Positions 7,585 through 16,229 of a stretch of 64,000 bases of DNA are shown piece after piece. Source of the DNA: an uncultured Candidatus Pelagibacter sp. (GTDB lineage Bacteria > Pseudomonadota > Alphaproteobacteria > Pelagibacterales > Pelagibacteraceae). The translations under genes and the position numbers were made by a program. Positions within the stretch are counted from its first letter, which is position 1; the number at the start of each line of letters is the position of its first letter. Location of the stretch: assembly GCA_905612435.1 (NCBI GenBank), contig CAJQRZ010000010.1, forward strand, positions 62,001-126,000, in the 5' to 3' direction. A model generated the notes under the pieces. The model had not been told where the DNA came from and did not search any database. It saw only the letters and a program-made list of their open reading frames with translations.

Positions 7585-10290
7585 TTATCCGACGTTTTTC
7601 ATGGCGGCAGCAATACCTGCAATTGTGATTAACATTGCATCTTTCAAGTATTTTTTATCTTTTAATTTTGATTTATCCAATTTTTTCATTATATCTGCTT
7701 GCAAGATATTCAATACTTCTGCATAGGTGTTTCTTATTCTAATAGATCTTCTGTATTCTTTTCTTTTTTCTACAATATAATTGGGAATAATTTTTTTGTT
7801 TACTTGTATCAGTGATGATAATTCTTTTCTTAATCTTTCTCCTGTAAATTTTAAACTTTTATCCCCTAAGCATTCTTCATAAAATTTGCTTACTCTTTGA
7901 TCTGTTTTTACCAGCACCATATCTAACATATCCATCTGTGCATTAAAAAAGGGCCATTTAACTACCATTTCTTTTAATAAATTTTTATTTTTCATTCCAA
8001 AACTTAAAGCTTTAAAAGTTCCAAGCCATGCAGTCAAAAGGAAACGTATTTGAGTCCATGCAAATACCCATGGTATTGCTCTTAAACTTTCAATGTCTTT
8101 GGATTTATTTCTTTTTGTTGGTCTTGAACCAATCGATAGTTGTTCTAGTATTTTTTGTGGTGTTATTTTAAAATAGTATTTTAAAAAATCTTTATCATTA
8201 AGATTACTTCGATATTCTTTACTGGAAATTTTACTCATCTCCTCCATTAACTTTCGCCATTTTTTCTGTGGTTTTATTGGCGGAGACAGAGTTGCTTCTA
8301 AAACAGATCCTATATATGTGCCCAAGTTATACTCTGCCAAAGATTCAGTTGCATATTTTTGCTGTATAACTTCTCCTTGTTCAGTTACTCTTGTATGCCC
8401 ATTAACAGTTCCTGGTGGTTGAGATAATAATGCTTCATATATTGGCCCACCACCTCTTCCTACTGATCCTCCTCGACCATGAAATAGAGTTAAATTGACA
8501 TTATATTCATTTGAAACATTTTGTAGTTCCTCTTGAGCGCAGTACTGCTCCCAACTTGCAGCAAGCTTTCCCGCATCCTTACTAGAATCTGAGTACCCAA
8601 TCATAACTTCTTGGTTTTTTTTAAAATATTTTAAATACCAAGAGATATCATAAAGTTGTTTTATTACCTTATTTGCATTTTGAAGATCTAATAAAGTTTC
8701 AAATAATGGAACTGTTCGTAAACAAGATTTAATTCCAGATTTTTTTTGAAGAACTAAAACTGTCAATATATCTGAAACACTTGATGCCATAGAGATAACA
8801 TAAGCACCCATACATTCTTTTGGTAATTTTGAAATCATTTTAAATGTAGCCCACGTCTCGCTATCTTCTTTGTCAAATTTCATAGCTTTTGATATTAAAG
8901 GTCGTTTAGAATTAAATTCATTTGATAAAAAATTATTTTTTTTATCTTCTGACCAATTATTAAAATCTCCAAGGCCTATGTGTTTACAAATACTAGTCAT
9001 CAGTTTCTTGTGTCTGCTAGCTTCTTGTCGTATGTCTAATTTTACAAGATTTAGTCCAAATGTGTGAGCTCTTCTTAATAAATCAAGTATTGAACCATTT
9101 GCGATTGCCTCACATTTAACTTCGCATAATGATTTATAAGCTATTGTTAAAGGGTTAATAATCTCATTAATTGACTGAACAATTAAAGCATTATTTATAG
9201 GTTTTTTTTGATTTAAAAATAATTCAATTTCATTTTGTGTAGTTTTTAATTTATCCCTAATTGGTCTTAAGTAAGCCCTGTAAGGCTCTTGGCTTTTTCC
9301 TGATTTTTTTTTAATAATATTTGAACATTCATGCATAGATAGTTTTTGAATAATTTTAGTAAATTCTTTTTCATATAAATTTGCTGCTTCCCATCTTGAT
9401 AAAAAAATAACTTCTTGAGTAATTTTTGCGGTAACATTGGGATTGCCATCTCTATCACCACCCATCCACGATCCAAATATGAATGGCGAATAATCAATTG
9501 GTAATTTTTTACCAGTATAATCTAGAACGGCTTTATCATAACGAGATATAATTTTTGGAACAGTATTCCACAAACTATCTTCTATTACTGCTAATCCCCA
9601 TTTTGTCTCTTCTACTGGAGTTGGCTTGGATCTTTTTAATTCATCAGTTTTCCAAATTGAAGTAATTTCTTCATGAAGATTTCTCTCTAAAATATTTTTT
9701 TCTTTTATAATATTTTTTATTTTAAATATCCTTGATTTGTTAAATTTTTCTAGGAGATTATTTACTTCTGTATATTTTTGTATAAGTGTTCTTCTTTTTA
9801 CTTCTGTTGGGTGAGCAGTTAAAACTAAATCTACTTTTAAATTTTTGGCACACTTATAAAATTCTTCTTTTGATATAGATTTTTTTTTTAACAATTTTTC
9901 AATTGCATCTTCTAAAATAATAAATGAATCTGATTCTTGTTTTTTTTGATTTTTTCTTTCGTCAATCTTGTGAACGTTATCAAGAGACTCAGCTAAATTT
10001 GAAAAGTTTAAAAACTTACTAAATGAACGAGCTATTATTAAGGATTCTTTAGAGCTTAATTTATTAATACTTGATATTAGTTGCCGAAATTTTTTTGTTT
10101 CATTTAATTTAATTTTTTTTTTATTTTTTGCACCTCTACTGGCTTTGGATAAAAACCTTATTTGCTCTATCTTATTATAAAGTTTAATTCCTTCTTGTTC
10201 TTTAACAACTTTACCTAAGATATTTCCCAGTAAACTTATATTTTTTGAAAGTTCTATATTCCTTATCTTATAATCAATTTTTTTTACCAT
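7585..10290 (-). CDS. ppc: Phosphoenolpyruvate carboxylase
   Basis: Cytoplasmic enzyme that adds bicarbonate to PEP to give oxaloacetate. The 901-residue length fits the family. The catalytic histidine lies in VLTAHPTEVKRR (His160). The substrate-site motif GSWMGGDRDGNPNVT is present, as are YSDSSKDAGK and the glycine-rich loop FHGRGGSVGRGGGP. The C-terminus ends MKNVG, a variant of the usual asparagine-threonine-glycine end. The start overlaps the end of mtkB by 17 bases, making it the last gene of the mcl-mtkA-mtkB-ppc unit. In serine-cycle organisms this enzyme feeds oxaloacetate to malate for the malate-CoA ligase, so the neighbourhood points to that use rather than general anaplerosis alone. 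Confidence 0.97.
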   Translation of the reverse strand: MVKKIDYKIRNIELSKNISLLGNILGKVVKEQEGIKLYNKIEQIRFLSKASRGAKNKKKIKLNETKKFRQLISSINKLSSKESLIIARSFSKFLNFSNLAESLDNVHKIDERKNQKKQESDSFIILEDAIEKLLKKKSISKEEFYKCAKNLKVDLVLTAHPTEVKRRTLIQKYTEVNNLLEKFNKSRIFKIKNIIKEKNILERNLHEEITSIWKTDELKRSKPTPVEETKWGLAVIEDSLWNTVPKIISRYDKAVLDYTGKKLPIDYSPFIFGSWMGGDRDGNPNVTAKITQEVIFLSRWEAANLYEKEFTKIIQKLSMHECSNIIKKKSGKSQEPYRAYLRPIRDKLKTTQNEIELFLNQKKPINNALIVQSINEIINPLTIAYKSLCEVKCEAIANGSILDLLRRAHTFGLNLVKLDIRQEASRHKKLMTSICKHIGLGDFNNWSEDKKNNFLSNEFNSKRPLISKAMKFDKEDSETWATFKMISKLPKECMGAYVISMASSVSDILTVLVLQKKSGIKSCLRTVPLFETLLDLQNANKVIKQLYDISWYLKYFKKNQEVMIGYSDSSKDAGKLAASWEQYCAQEELQNVSNEYNVNLTLFHGRGGSVGRGGGPIYEALLSQPPGTVNGHTRVTEQGEVIQQKYATESLAEYNLGTYIGSVLEATLSPPIKPQKKWRKLMEEMSKISSKEYRSNLNDKDFLKYYFKITPQKILEQLSIGSRPTKRNKSKDIESLRAIPWVFAWTQIRFLLTAWLGTFKALSFGMKNKNLLKEMVVKWPFFNAQMDMLDMVLVKTDQRVSKFYEECLGDKSLKFTGERLRKELSSLIQVNKKIIPNYIVEKRKEYRRSIRIRNTYAEVLNILQADIMKKLDKSKLKDKKYLKDAMLITIAGIAAAMKNVG

Positions 10291-11167
10291 TTAAAACTTG
10301 TTTTACCGTATCTCCCATTATTGATGGATTTTTTGAAATTATTACACCACACTCTTGCAGGAGTTCAACTTTTTCCACTGCACTTTCTCCATACGCAGAA
10401 ACTATGGCACCTGCATGCCCCATAACTCTTCCTTTAGGAGCTGTTAAACCAGCTATGTATGCAACAACAGGTTTTGTCATATTTTCTTTAGCAAATTTAC
10501 CTGCAGCAACTTCTTGGGGGCCACCAATTTCACCTATCATTAAAATAATTTCAGTATTTTTATCTTCTTCAAATTTTTCAATAATATCTTTAAATGAACT
10601 TCCATTAATAGGATCTCCTCCAATTCCAACGCTTGTAGAAATTCCTATTCCTAAATTTTTTAATTGTTGTGCCGCTTCGTATCCAAGAGTTCCTGATCTA
10701 CCAATGATTCCTACACTACCTTCTTTATAAATGTGCCCAGGCATTATACCTAATAGAGCTTTACCAGGGCTAATAACTCCAGCACAATTTGGTCCTATAA
10801 GAGTCATTTTTTCTGATTTTGAATATCTTCTCATATAGCGTTTTATTTTAATCATATCGTGAGAAGGAATTCCGTCAGTAATTGCAACACATGTTTTAAT
10901 ACCGGCATCAGCAGCTTCCATAGCAGAGTCTGCTGCAAATGCTGGTGGGACAAATAATACTGATGCACACGCCCCTGTATTTTTTACCGCATCTTTTACT
11001 GTGTTAAATACTGGAAGACCTAAATGAGTTTGTCCACCTTTTCCAGGTGTCACTCCTCCAACAATATTTGAACCATATTTTATCATTTCATCTGAATGAA
11101 AAGATCCTATTTTACCAGTAAAACCTTGAACTATTATTTTTGTTTTTTCGTCAATTAATATTGTCAT
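10274..11167 (-). CDS. mtkB: Malate-CoA ligase alpha subunit
   Basis: Alpha subunit of malate thiokinase, which makes malyl-CoA from malate, CoA and ATP; it is homologous to SucD. The 297-residue protein has the N-terminal CoA-binding fold (VQGFTGKIGSFHS), IGPNCAGVISPG, and the phosphorylated histidine in VMGHAGAIVS (His251). It is separated from mtkA by two bases and overlaps ppc by 17. Sequence alone does not fully separate MtkB from SucD; the assignment rests on the malyl-CoA lyase and PEP carboxylase in the same operon and on the MtkA-like beta subunit. Confidence 0.9.
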   Translation of the reverse strand: MTILIDEKTKIIVQGFTGKIGSFHSDEMIKYGSNIVGGVTPGKGGQTHLGLPVFNTVKDAVKNTGACASVLFVPPAFAADSAMEAADAGIKTCVAITDGIPSHDMIKIKRYMRRYSKSEKMTLIGPNCAGVISPGKALLGIMPGHIYKEGSVGIIGRSGTLGYEAAQQLKNLGIGISTSVGIGGDPINGSSFKDIIEKFEEDKNTEIILMIGEIGGPQEVAAGKFAKENMTKPVVAYIAGLTAPKGRVMGHAGAIVSAYGESAVEKVELLQECGVIISKNPSIMGDTVKQVLNGKKN

Positions 11168-11169
11168 GG

Positions 11170-12342
11170 TTATTTTGTTAATTCTTTTAAAGCTTTTACA
11201 GCTTTATTTGCAGCATCTTCTAAAGTTGTTGCTTCAATATAATTAATTTTACTTTCTTTTAAAATTTTATTTCCTTTTTCAACATTGGTTCCTGCTAAAC
11301 GTATTATAAGTGGCATGTTAATTTCTATTTTTTGTAAAGCTTGAATTATTCCTTCAGCTACCCAATCACATCTATTAATGCCTGCAAAAATATTAACTAA
11401 TATAACTTTTACTTTTTTATCCATTAATATTAATTTAAATGCTTTAACAATTTTTTCAGGTGTAGCACCTCCACCAACATCAAGAAAATTTGCTGGTTCA
11501 CCACCTGCTAATTTAATCATGTCCATTGATGCCATGGCTAAACCTGCACCATTAATTATATTTCCTATATTACCATCAAGACTTACGTAGTTAAGGCCTC
11601 TATCAGATGCATAAACTTCATTTACATTTTCTTGTGTTTTGTCTCTAAGTTCTGAAACTTGGTTTCTTCTAAATAAAGCGTTGTTATCAAAGCTCATTTT
11701 ACAATCTAAGGCTAAAATTTGCTCTTGTTCTGAAATAACCAAAGGATTTACTTCAACCATAGTTGCATCTAATTCACTAAATGCTCGATAACATCCTATT
11801 ATAGCATCTGCTGTTCTTGATATTAGTTCTGGTTTAATTCCTAATCCAAAAGCTATTTCTCTTGCTTGAAACTTTTGCATACCAACTGCGGCTTCTATTT
11901 TTGATCTGATTATACTTTCTGGTTTTTTTTGTGAGATTTCTTCCACACTCATTCCTCCTTCAGTTGAAGCAACAACCATTATACATTCAGAGCTTCTATC
12001 AAAAACTAATCCTAAATATAATTCTTTCCTAATATCTGTTGCTTCCTCAATATAAACTCTATTAACAATTTTTCCCTCCGGACCAGTTTGATTTGTAACT
12101 AATTTTTTTCCAAGAAGTTTATCTGTTGCTTGAGCAACTTCTAAAGAGCTATTACAAACTATAATTCCCCCAGCCTTACCTCTTGCTCCTGAATGAATTT
12201 GTGCTTTTACTACCCATTTTGATCCACCTATTTCTCTTGCTTTGTTTTCAGCATTTTCTGAACTATAAGCAATTCCTCCTCTGGGAATTTCAACGCCAAA
12301 ACCTGAAAGTATTTTTTTTGCTTGATATTCGTGTATGTCCAC
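11170..12342 (-). CDS. mtkA: Malate-CoA ligase beta subunit
   Basis: ATP-grasp beta subunit of malate thiokinase (390 residues), homologous to SucC. Seen motifs are MDIHEYQAKKILSGFGV at the N-terminus, AQIHSGARGKAGG (nucleotide loop), VEVNPLVI, NNALFRRNQVSELRD, and FLDVGGGATPEKI with AGINRCDWVAEGI near the C-terminus. The phrases around FRRN and NRCDWVAEG match what I remember of methylotroph MtkA better than of SucC. It starts one base after the mcl stop codon. Product malyl-CoA would be split by the lyase encoded upstream into acetyl-CoA and glyoxylate. Confidence 0.9.
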   Translation of the reverse strand: MDIHEYQAKKILSGFGVEIPRGGIAYSSENAENKAREIGGSKWVVKAQIHSGARGKAGGIIVCNSSLEVAQATDKLLGKKLVTNQTGPEGKIVNRVYIEEATDIRKELYLGLVFDRSSECIMVVASTEGGMSVEEISQKKPESIIRSKIEAAVGMQKFQAREIAFGLGIKPELISRTADAIIGCYRAFSELDATMVEVNPLVISEQEQILALDCKMSFDNNALFRRNQVSELRDKTQENVNEVYASDRGLNYVSLDGNIGNIINGAGLAMASMDMIKLAGGEPANFLDVGGGATPEKIVKAFKLILMDKKVKVILVNIFAGINRCDWVAEGIIQALQKIEINMPLIIRLAGTNVEKGNKILKESKINYIEATTLEDAANKAVKALKELTK

Positions 12343-12343
12343 T

Positions 12344-13282
12344 TTAATTCCCTTGAATAAGTTTATTTATATTCACAATATTTTCTGCCATACGAGCTGA
12401 AGCTGCATCAATCATTCTTCCATCTAATTGTGCAGCACCTTTTCCTTCTTTTACTGCTTTCTCAAGTTCTTCAAGAATTCTTTTGGCTTTGTTTACTTCA
12501 GTCTCCGGTGGTGAAAAAACTTTATTTGCAAGTTCAATTTGTGAAGGATGAATTGCCCACTTGCCCTCTATACCAATTGCTGCAGCTCTTTTTGCTGAAG
12601 CAACATATGCGTCAGAATCATTAAAATCTCCAAAAGGTCCATCAATTGCTCTTAAGCCATAAGCTCTACAAGTCATAACAAGCTGTGATAAACCATGATG
12701 CCATTGATCTCCTGGGTAATTAGAATTTAACCCCCCTATCACAACTGTTCGTGCTCTTAAACTTGCAGCATAATCAGCTACACCAAAGTGAAGCGCCTCT
12801 AGCCTGTTGCTAGACTTTGCAATTTCTTTAATGTTAGACATACCTAGTGCTGTTTCAATTAGACACTCTATTCCAATTTTATTTTTAAATTTTTTATTAG
12901 TTTCTATTTGTGTCAAGAGACAGTCAACCATATACACATCACTAGCTGTTCCAGCTTTTGGAATGAGTATAGTGTCAATTTTATCACCTGCCTGTTCAAC
13001 AATTTCAATCAAATCGCTATACATATAGTGTGTATCGAGACTATTAATTCTTACAGAAATAGTTTTCCCTCTCTCTCTCCAATTTATTTCTTTAAGTGCT
13101 TTAATTACATTTTCTCTAGCTGAAATTTTATCATTAGGTGAAACCGCATCTTCAAGATCTAAAAAAATATAGTCTGCACTTGAGTTAAGCGCTTTTTCAA
13201 ACATTTTAGGTGATGATCCTGGAACGGCTAATTCACTTCTTTGTAATCTTGGTCGTGCAGGTATATAAAATTTATGACTCAT
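12344..13282 (-). CDS. mcl: Malyl-CoA lyase (HpcH/HpaI/CitE family)
   Basis: A 312-residue lyase that would cleave malyl-CoA to acetyl-CoA and glyoxylate. CitE-type motifs are clear: RSELAVPGSSPKMFEKAL near residue 16, the metal-site segment DYIFLDLEDAVSPNDK, TILIPKAG, IGIECLIETALG (metal-binding glutamate), LHFGVADYAASL and KWAIHPSQIELAN. It is the first gene of the mtkA-mtkB-ppc operon. The GGAG ribosome site four bases before the ATG lies in the arm of a small hairpin (see 13283-13352), which suggests translational control. Its nearest alternatives, beta-methylmalyl-CoA lyase or a CitE-like protein of other function, are less likely in this setting. Confidence 0.92.
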   Translation of the reverse strand: MSHKFYIPARPRLQRSELAVPGSSPKMFEKALNSSADYIFLDLEDAVSPNDKISARENVIKALKEINWRERGKTISVRINSLDTHYMYSDLIEIVEQAGDKIDTILIPKAGTASDVYMVDCLLTQIETNKKFKNKIGIECLIETALGMSNIKEIAKSSNRLEALHFGVADYAASLRARTVVIGGLNSNYPGDQWHHGLSQLVMTCRAYGLRAIDGPFGDFNDSDAYVASAKRAAAIGIEGKWAIHPSQIELANKVFSPPETEVNKAKRILEELEKAVKEGKGAAQLDGRMIDAASARMAENIVNINKLIQGN

Positions 13283-13352
13283 TTTTCTCCAAATTTATTT
13301 GGAAAAAGAGTGATAATACACTTCACAACAAGAGGAATTCACTCTTTTTTCC
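13283..13352 (-). promoter_or_regulatory. Structured leader of the mcl operon
   Basis: On the minus strand a long stem can form between bases 13352-13339 and 13313-13301 (GAGTGA paired with TCACTC, extended by A/T pairs and GG/CC, one bulged A) around a 25-base loop. Directly after it, TCCAAA (13303-13298) can pair with TTTGGA (13293-13288), which contains most of the GGAG ribosome site. Both structures want the same TCC, so they may be alternatives. As DNA it is also an inverted repeat between two divergent operons and could be an operator. No known riboswitch class was recognised. Confidence 0.45.
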
Positions 13353-13381
13353 TTTATACTCTCAAGTTACAGAAATTTTAA
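13353..13381 (-). promoter_or_regulatory. Possible promoter of the mcl-mtkA-mtkB-ppc operon
   Basis: On the minus strand TTAAAA (13381-13376), a 17-base spacer and TATAAA (13358-13353) make a plausible sigma-70 site immediately upstream of the structured leader. In such AT-rich DNA chance matches are common, so this is tentative. Confidence 0.3.
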
Positions 13382-13493
13382 AATGAATTAAATATTATTT
13401 AATATAAGCATTAATAAATGATATTTTATATTATTAAAAATTATATATAAAAAAAATATGTGACTATTTTTAAATATAAATTAGATTTACTGT

Positions 13494-14669
13494 ATGACAA
13501 AATCAAACACATACAAAGCAGGAAGACATTTTTTATCTGTTCCAGGACCAACAAATATACCCGATAGAGTTCTACAAGCTATGGCTTTTCCTGCTATGGA
13601 TCATAGAGGTCCTGATTTTCAAAATTTATCAACTAATATATTAAAAAAAATTAAATTAATTTTTAAATCTGAAGACCCTGTTGTTATTTTTCCAAGTGCT
13701 GGAACGGGTGCAATGGAAGCTTCTCTCGCTAACACATTAAGTGAAGGTGATAAAATTTTAATGTTTGAAACCGGACATTTTGCTACTGAATGGTGTCAAG
13801 CTGCACGTAGATATAGATTAAATGTTGATTTTGTTCCAGGTGATTGGCGAACAGGAGCTGATCCAAAAATTGTAGAAAAAAAATTAAGAGAAGATAAAAA
13901 TCATGAAATAAAAGCTGTGTTAGTCACTCATAATGAAACATCCACAGGAATTAAAAGTCAAGTTGAAGAGATTAGAAAAGCAATTGATAGTACAAATCAT
14001 CCTGCTTTATTTATGGTTGATACTATTTCTTCATTAGGTTCTTATAATTATGACCATCAAAAGTGGAAAGTTGATGTTACAGTTGGCGGTTCTCAAAAAG
14101 GTTTAATGAGTCCTCCAGGTTTATCTTTTAATGCAATAAGTCCTAAAGCTTTAGACACTTATAAAAAATCAAACCTTACCAAGTCATACTTTGATTGGGG
14201 TCAAATGTTAGAAAATAATAAAAATGGATTTTACCCTTACACACCTGCAGTAAATTTATTTTATGCTTTAAATGAAGCAATTGACATGTTGTTAGAAGAA
14301 GGTTTGGAAAATGTATTCAAAAGACACAAAAGACATGCCGATGCTACAAGAATTGCTGTTGAAACCTGGGGTCTTGAAATATTAGCTAAAAACCCAATTG
14401 AAAGATCAGATTCCATAACTGCCATCATGGTTCCTGATGGACATGATTCAGATAATCTTAGAAAAATAATTTATGATAATTACAACATGTCTTTAGGCAC
14501 TGGTCTTAATAAAGTAAAAGGCAAAATATTTAGAATAGGTCACATGGGTGATTTAAATGATTTAACATTAGCTGGAACCTTATCTGGAGTTGAAATGGGC
14601 TTAAGACAATCTGGGATACCTTTTAAAAAAGGAGGCATAATGGCCGCACTAGATTTCCTTTCTAAATAA
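13494..14669 (+). CDS. sgaA: Serine-glyoxylate aminotransferase
   Basis: PLP enzyme that transfers the amino group of serine to glyoxylate, giving hydroxypyruvate and glycine. The 391-residue length fits. Motifs include FLSVPGPTNIPDRVLQAM, AMDHRGPDF, FPSAGTGAMEASL (PLP phosphate region), FMVDTISSLGS, and the PLP lysine in VGGSQKGLMSPPGL (Lys202); the C-terminal half has FRIGHMGDLN. It is divergent from the mcl operon with 211 bases between the starts. Together with glyoxylate made by Mcl this gives a way to recycle glycine, the acceptor of one-carbon units. No ribosome site is evident before the ATG. Confidence 0.94.
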   Translation: MTKSNTYKAGRHFLSVPGPTNIPDRVLQAMAFPAMDHRGPDFQNLSTNILKKIKLIFKSEDPVVIFPSAGTGAMEASLANTLSEGDKILMFETGHFATEWCQAARRYRLNVDFVPGDWRTGADPKIVEKKLREDKNHEIKAVLVTHNETSTGIKSQVEEIRKAIDSTNHPALFMVDTISSLGSYNYDHQKWKVDVTVGGSQKGLMSPPGLSFNAISPKALDTYKKSNLTKSYFDWGQMLENNKNGFYPYTPAVNLFYALNEAIDMLLEEGLENVFKRHKRHADATRIAVETWGLEILAKNPIERSDSITAIMVPDGHDSDNLRKIIYDNYNMSLGTGLNKVKGKIFRIGHMGDLNDLTLAGTLSGVEMGLRQSGIPFKKGGIMAALDFLSK

Positions 14670-14711
14670 TATGATAGGTTTTCCTAATATTTTTACTAAC
14701 ATAAAGTATGT

Positions 14712-14748
14712 AAGTGTTTTTATTAATAAAAAAAATACTTTTATTATT
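14712..14748 (+). terminator. Weak AT-rich hairpin after sgaA
   Basis: AAGTGTTTTT and AAAAATACTT can form a ten-pair stem with one G-T pair around a nine-base loop, followed by TTATTATT. It lies between the sgaA stop and the next gene on the same strand. The stem holds only one G-C pair, so it is a tentative terminator. Confidence 0.3.
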
Positions 14749-14785
14749 CAAAATTTTTAGTTATTGATCAATAGAAAAAAATAAA

Positions 14786-16114
14786 ATGTCTAATTTACCA
14801 AAAAAAGCAAAAATAGTAATTATTGGTGGTGGTATTCACGGTCTAAGTACGGCTTGGAAACTTTCTGAAACTTACAAAAATGAAAATGACATTGTTGTAT
14901 TAGAAAAAAAAGATATTGCAGCTGGTGCAAGCGGAATAGCTTGTGGTGTTGTTAGAAATAATTATTTCCAACCTGCGATGAGAGAATTAATGGCTCATTC
15001 AGTATCGGTATGGGAAAGTGATCCAAAAGCATTTAAATATAATTCTGTTGGTTATATGCAAATATCACCAGAAGTTATGCATGAAGATGTTACAACAATT
15101 TACGAACAACAAAAGGCTATTGGGTATAAATCAGAATTTATAGAAGGCAAAGACGACTGCATGAAATATATGAAAAATATGTTTGATGATTGGCAAGCTC
15201 AAGAAATCACGTCTATTCTTCACGAAAAAAGAGGTGGCTACGCATTTAACAAAGATTCCATCAAGGCCCTTGAAAACAAAGCAACATCAAATGGTGTTAA
15301 AGTTATTAAAGGTGTAAAAGTCACAGGATTTAAAAGAGGAAGCAACAGTAAGGCCGTAACGGGTGTTGAAACTGACAAAGGTTTAATTGAATGCGATCAG
15401 GTTGTTGTTGGCGCTGGCCCTTGGGTTAGAGATTTTTGGAATATGTTAGAACTTCCAAAAACAACTAGTATTAAAGATAAAGATGGTAAATTTCATGAAA
15501 CAGAAATGTGGAAATATTGGATGCTTCAAGAAGGTGTTATCGGTGTTGATAAAGATTTTTTAAAGATGAATGATGGTGGTCAGCCGCCTGTTATTCACGT
15601 AGATTCTACAGCACCATTGTATTCTGACAGAGATAAAAAACTAATTACAGATAAAATTTGGGGTATCTATTACAAGCCAGACATTGAAGGTTTAGGTGTT
15701 CAAGGTGGGACTTCTCCTTATATTGTTGATAAACATTTTGATAAAGTGAACGTTGACCCTTATGGACTTGAGTCCCCTGAGTTTCAAACTACAGATGCTT
15801 TCAATGACATGTGGTGTTCTGCTTTAGCACATTGCCAAAAAAGATTTGAGGGAAAATCAAACCTATATAGAAAGGGACCATCAGGCGGCCTTGGATGTAT
15901 GACACCTGATGCATTTCCAATCTTTGATAGATTTTTAGAAAATGTTTATATGATTGCAGATGCTAACCATGGTTATAAAATGATTGGTGTTGGAGAACTT
16001 GTTGCGAAAGAAATTCTTGGAACTGAAAGTGATTTATTAAAACCTTTTAGATTCAACCGTTACGAGAAAGGTGAACTTCACCCTACTTCGAACAGTCCGT
16101 TCCCTTGGAGTTAA
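14786..16114 (+). CDS. SoxB-like FAD-dependent amine oxidoreductase, candidate N-methylglutamate dehydrogenase
   Basis: A 442-residue member of the DAO/sarcosine oxidase beta family, which oxidises N-methyl amino acids. The N-terminal dinucleotide fold is clear (IIGGGIHGLSTAWKL, residues 12-26, then VVLEKKDIAAGASGIACGV). VVGAGPWVRDFW falls mid-protein and IADANHGYKMIGVGELVAKEI at the C-terminus closes the FAD site. It lies directly upstream of gmaS and mgsABC, which make N-methylglutamate from methylamine, so it is the obvious candidate to release formaldehyde or methylene-tetrahydrofolate from it. The usual partner subunits (SoxA/MgdC-like, SoxD-like, SoxG-like) are not in the window. Sarcosine or another N-methyl substrate remains possible. 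Confidence 0.8.
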   Translation: MSNLPKKAKIVIIGGGIHGLSTAWKLSETYKNENDIVVLEKKDIAAGASGIACGVVRNNYFQPAMRELMAHSVSVWESDPKAFKYNSVGYMQISPEVMHEDVTTIYEQQKAIGYKSEFIEGKDDCMKYMKNMFDDWQAQEITSILHEKRGGYAFNKDSIKALENKATSNGVKVIKGVKVTGFKRGSNSKAVTGVETDKGLIECDQVVVGAGPWVRDFWNMLELPKTTSIKDKDGKFHETEMWKYWMLQEGVIGVDKDFLKMNDGGQPPVIHVDSTAPLYSDRDKKLITDKIWGIYYKPDIEGLGVQGGTSPYIVDKHFDKVNVDPYGLESPEFQTTDAFNDMWCSALAHCQKRFEGKSNLYRKGPSGGLGCMTPDAFPIFDRFLENVYMIADANHGYKMIGVGELVAKEILGTESDLLKPFRFNRYEKGELHPTSNSPFPWS

Positions 16115-16137
16115 TTTTATAACCACTAGTTATAAAA
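16115..16137 (+). terminator. Perfect AT-rich hairpin after the SoxB-like gene
   Basis: TTTTATAAC and GTTATAAAA form a nine-pair perfect stem around the loop CACTA, beginning one base after the stop codon. There is no long T run behind it, so it could be a weak terminator, an mRNA-end stabiliser or a protein-binding site ahead of gmaS. Confidence 0.35.
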
Positions 16138-16153
16138 ATTATATATATTTATT

Positions 16154-16159
16154 ATAATC
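16154..16159 (+). promoter_or_regulatory. Possible -10 element for gmaS
   Basis: A perfect TATAAT lies 70 bases before the gmaS ATG. At 17 bases upstream only TATAAA is seen, a poor -35 box. The gmaS start itself is supported by a strong ribosome site (AAAGGGAG, six bases before the ATG). Confidence 0.3.
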
Positions 16160-16229
16160 AAGAAACCTAGACACAAATAAATTTATCAGTTAACGTTCAT
16201 TTAATAAAAATTCATTAAAGGGAGAAACA

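Noticed and set aside
7585-13282. Reading mtkA/mtkB as succinyl-CoA ligase sucC/sucD
   Set aside because: Homology allows it, but operon partners mcl and ppc and MtkA-like wording of several motifs favour malate-CoA ligase. The alternative is noted in the entries.
13283-13493. A known glycine or SAM riboswitch upstream of mcl or sgaA
   Set aside because: SAR11 relatives do use such elements, but none of the conserved sequence blocks I know for glycine, SAM-II or SAM-V classes could be found here.
14671-14760. A 29-codon frame after sgaA
   Set aside because: Very short, A/T-driven composition, no ribosome site and no similarity to any pattern. It overlaps a possible hairpin.
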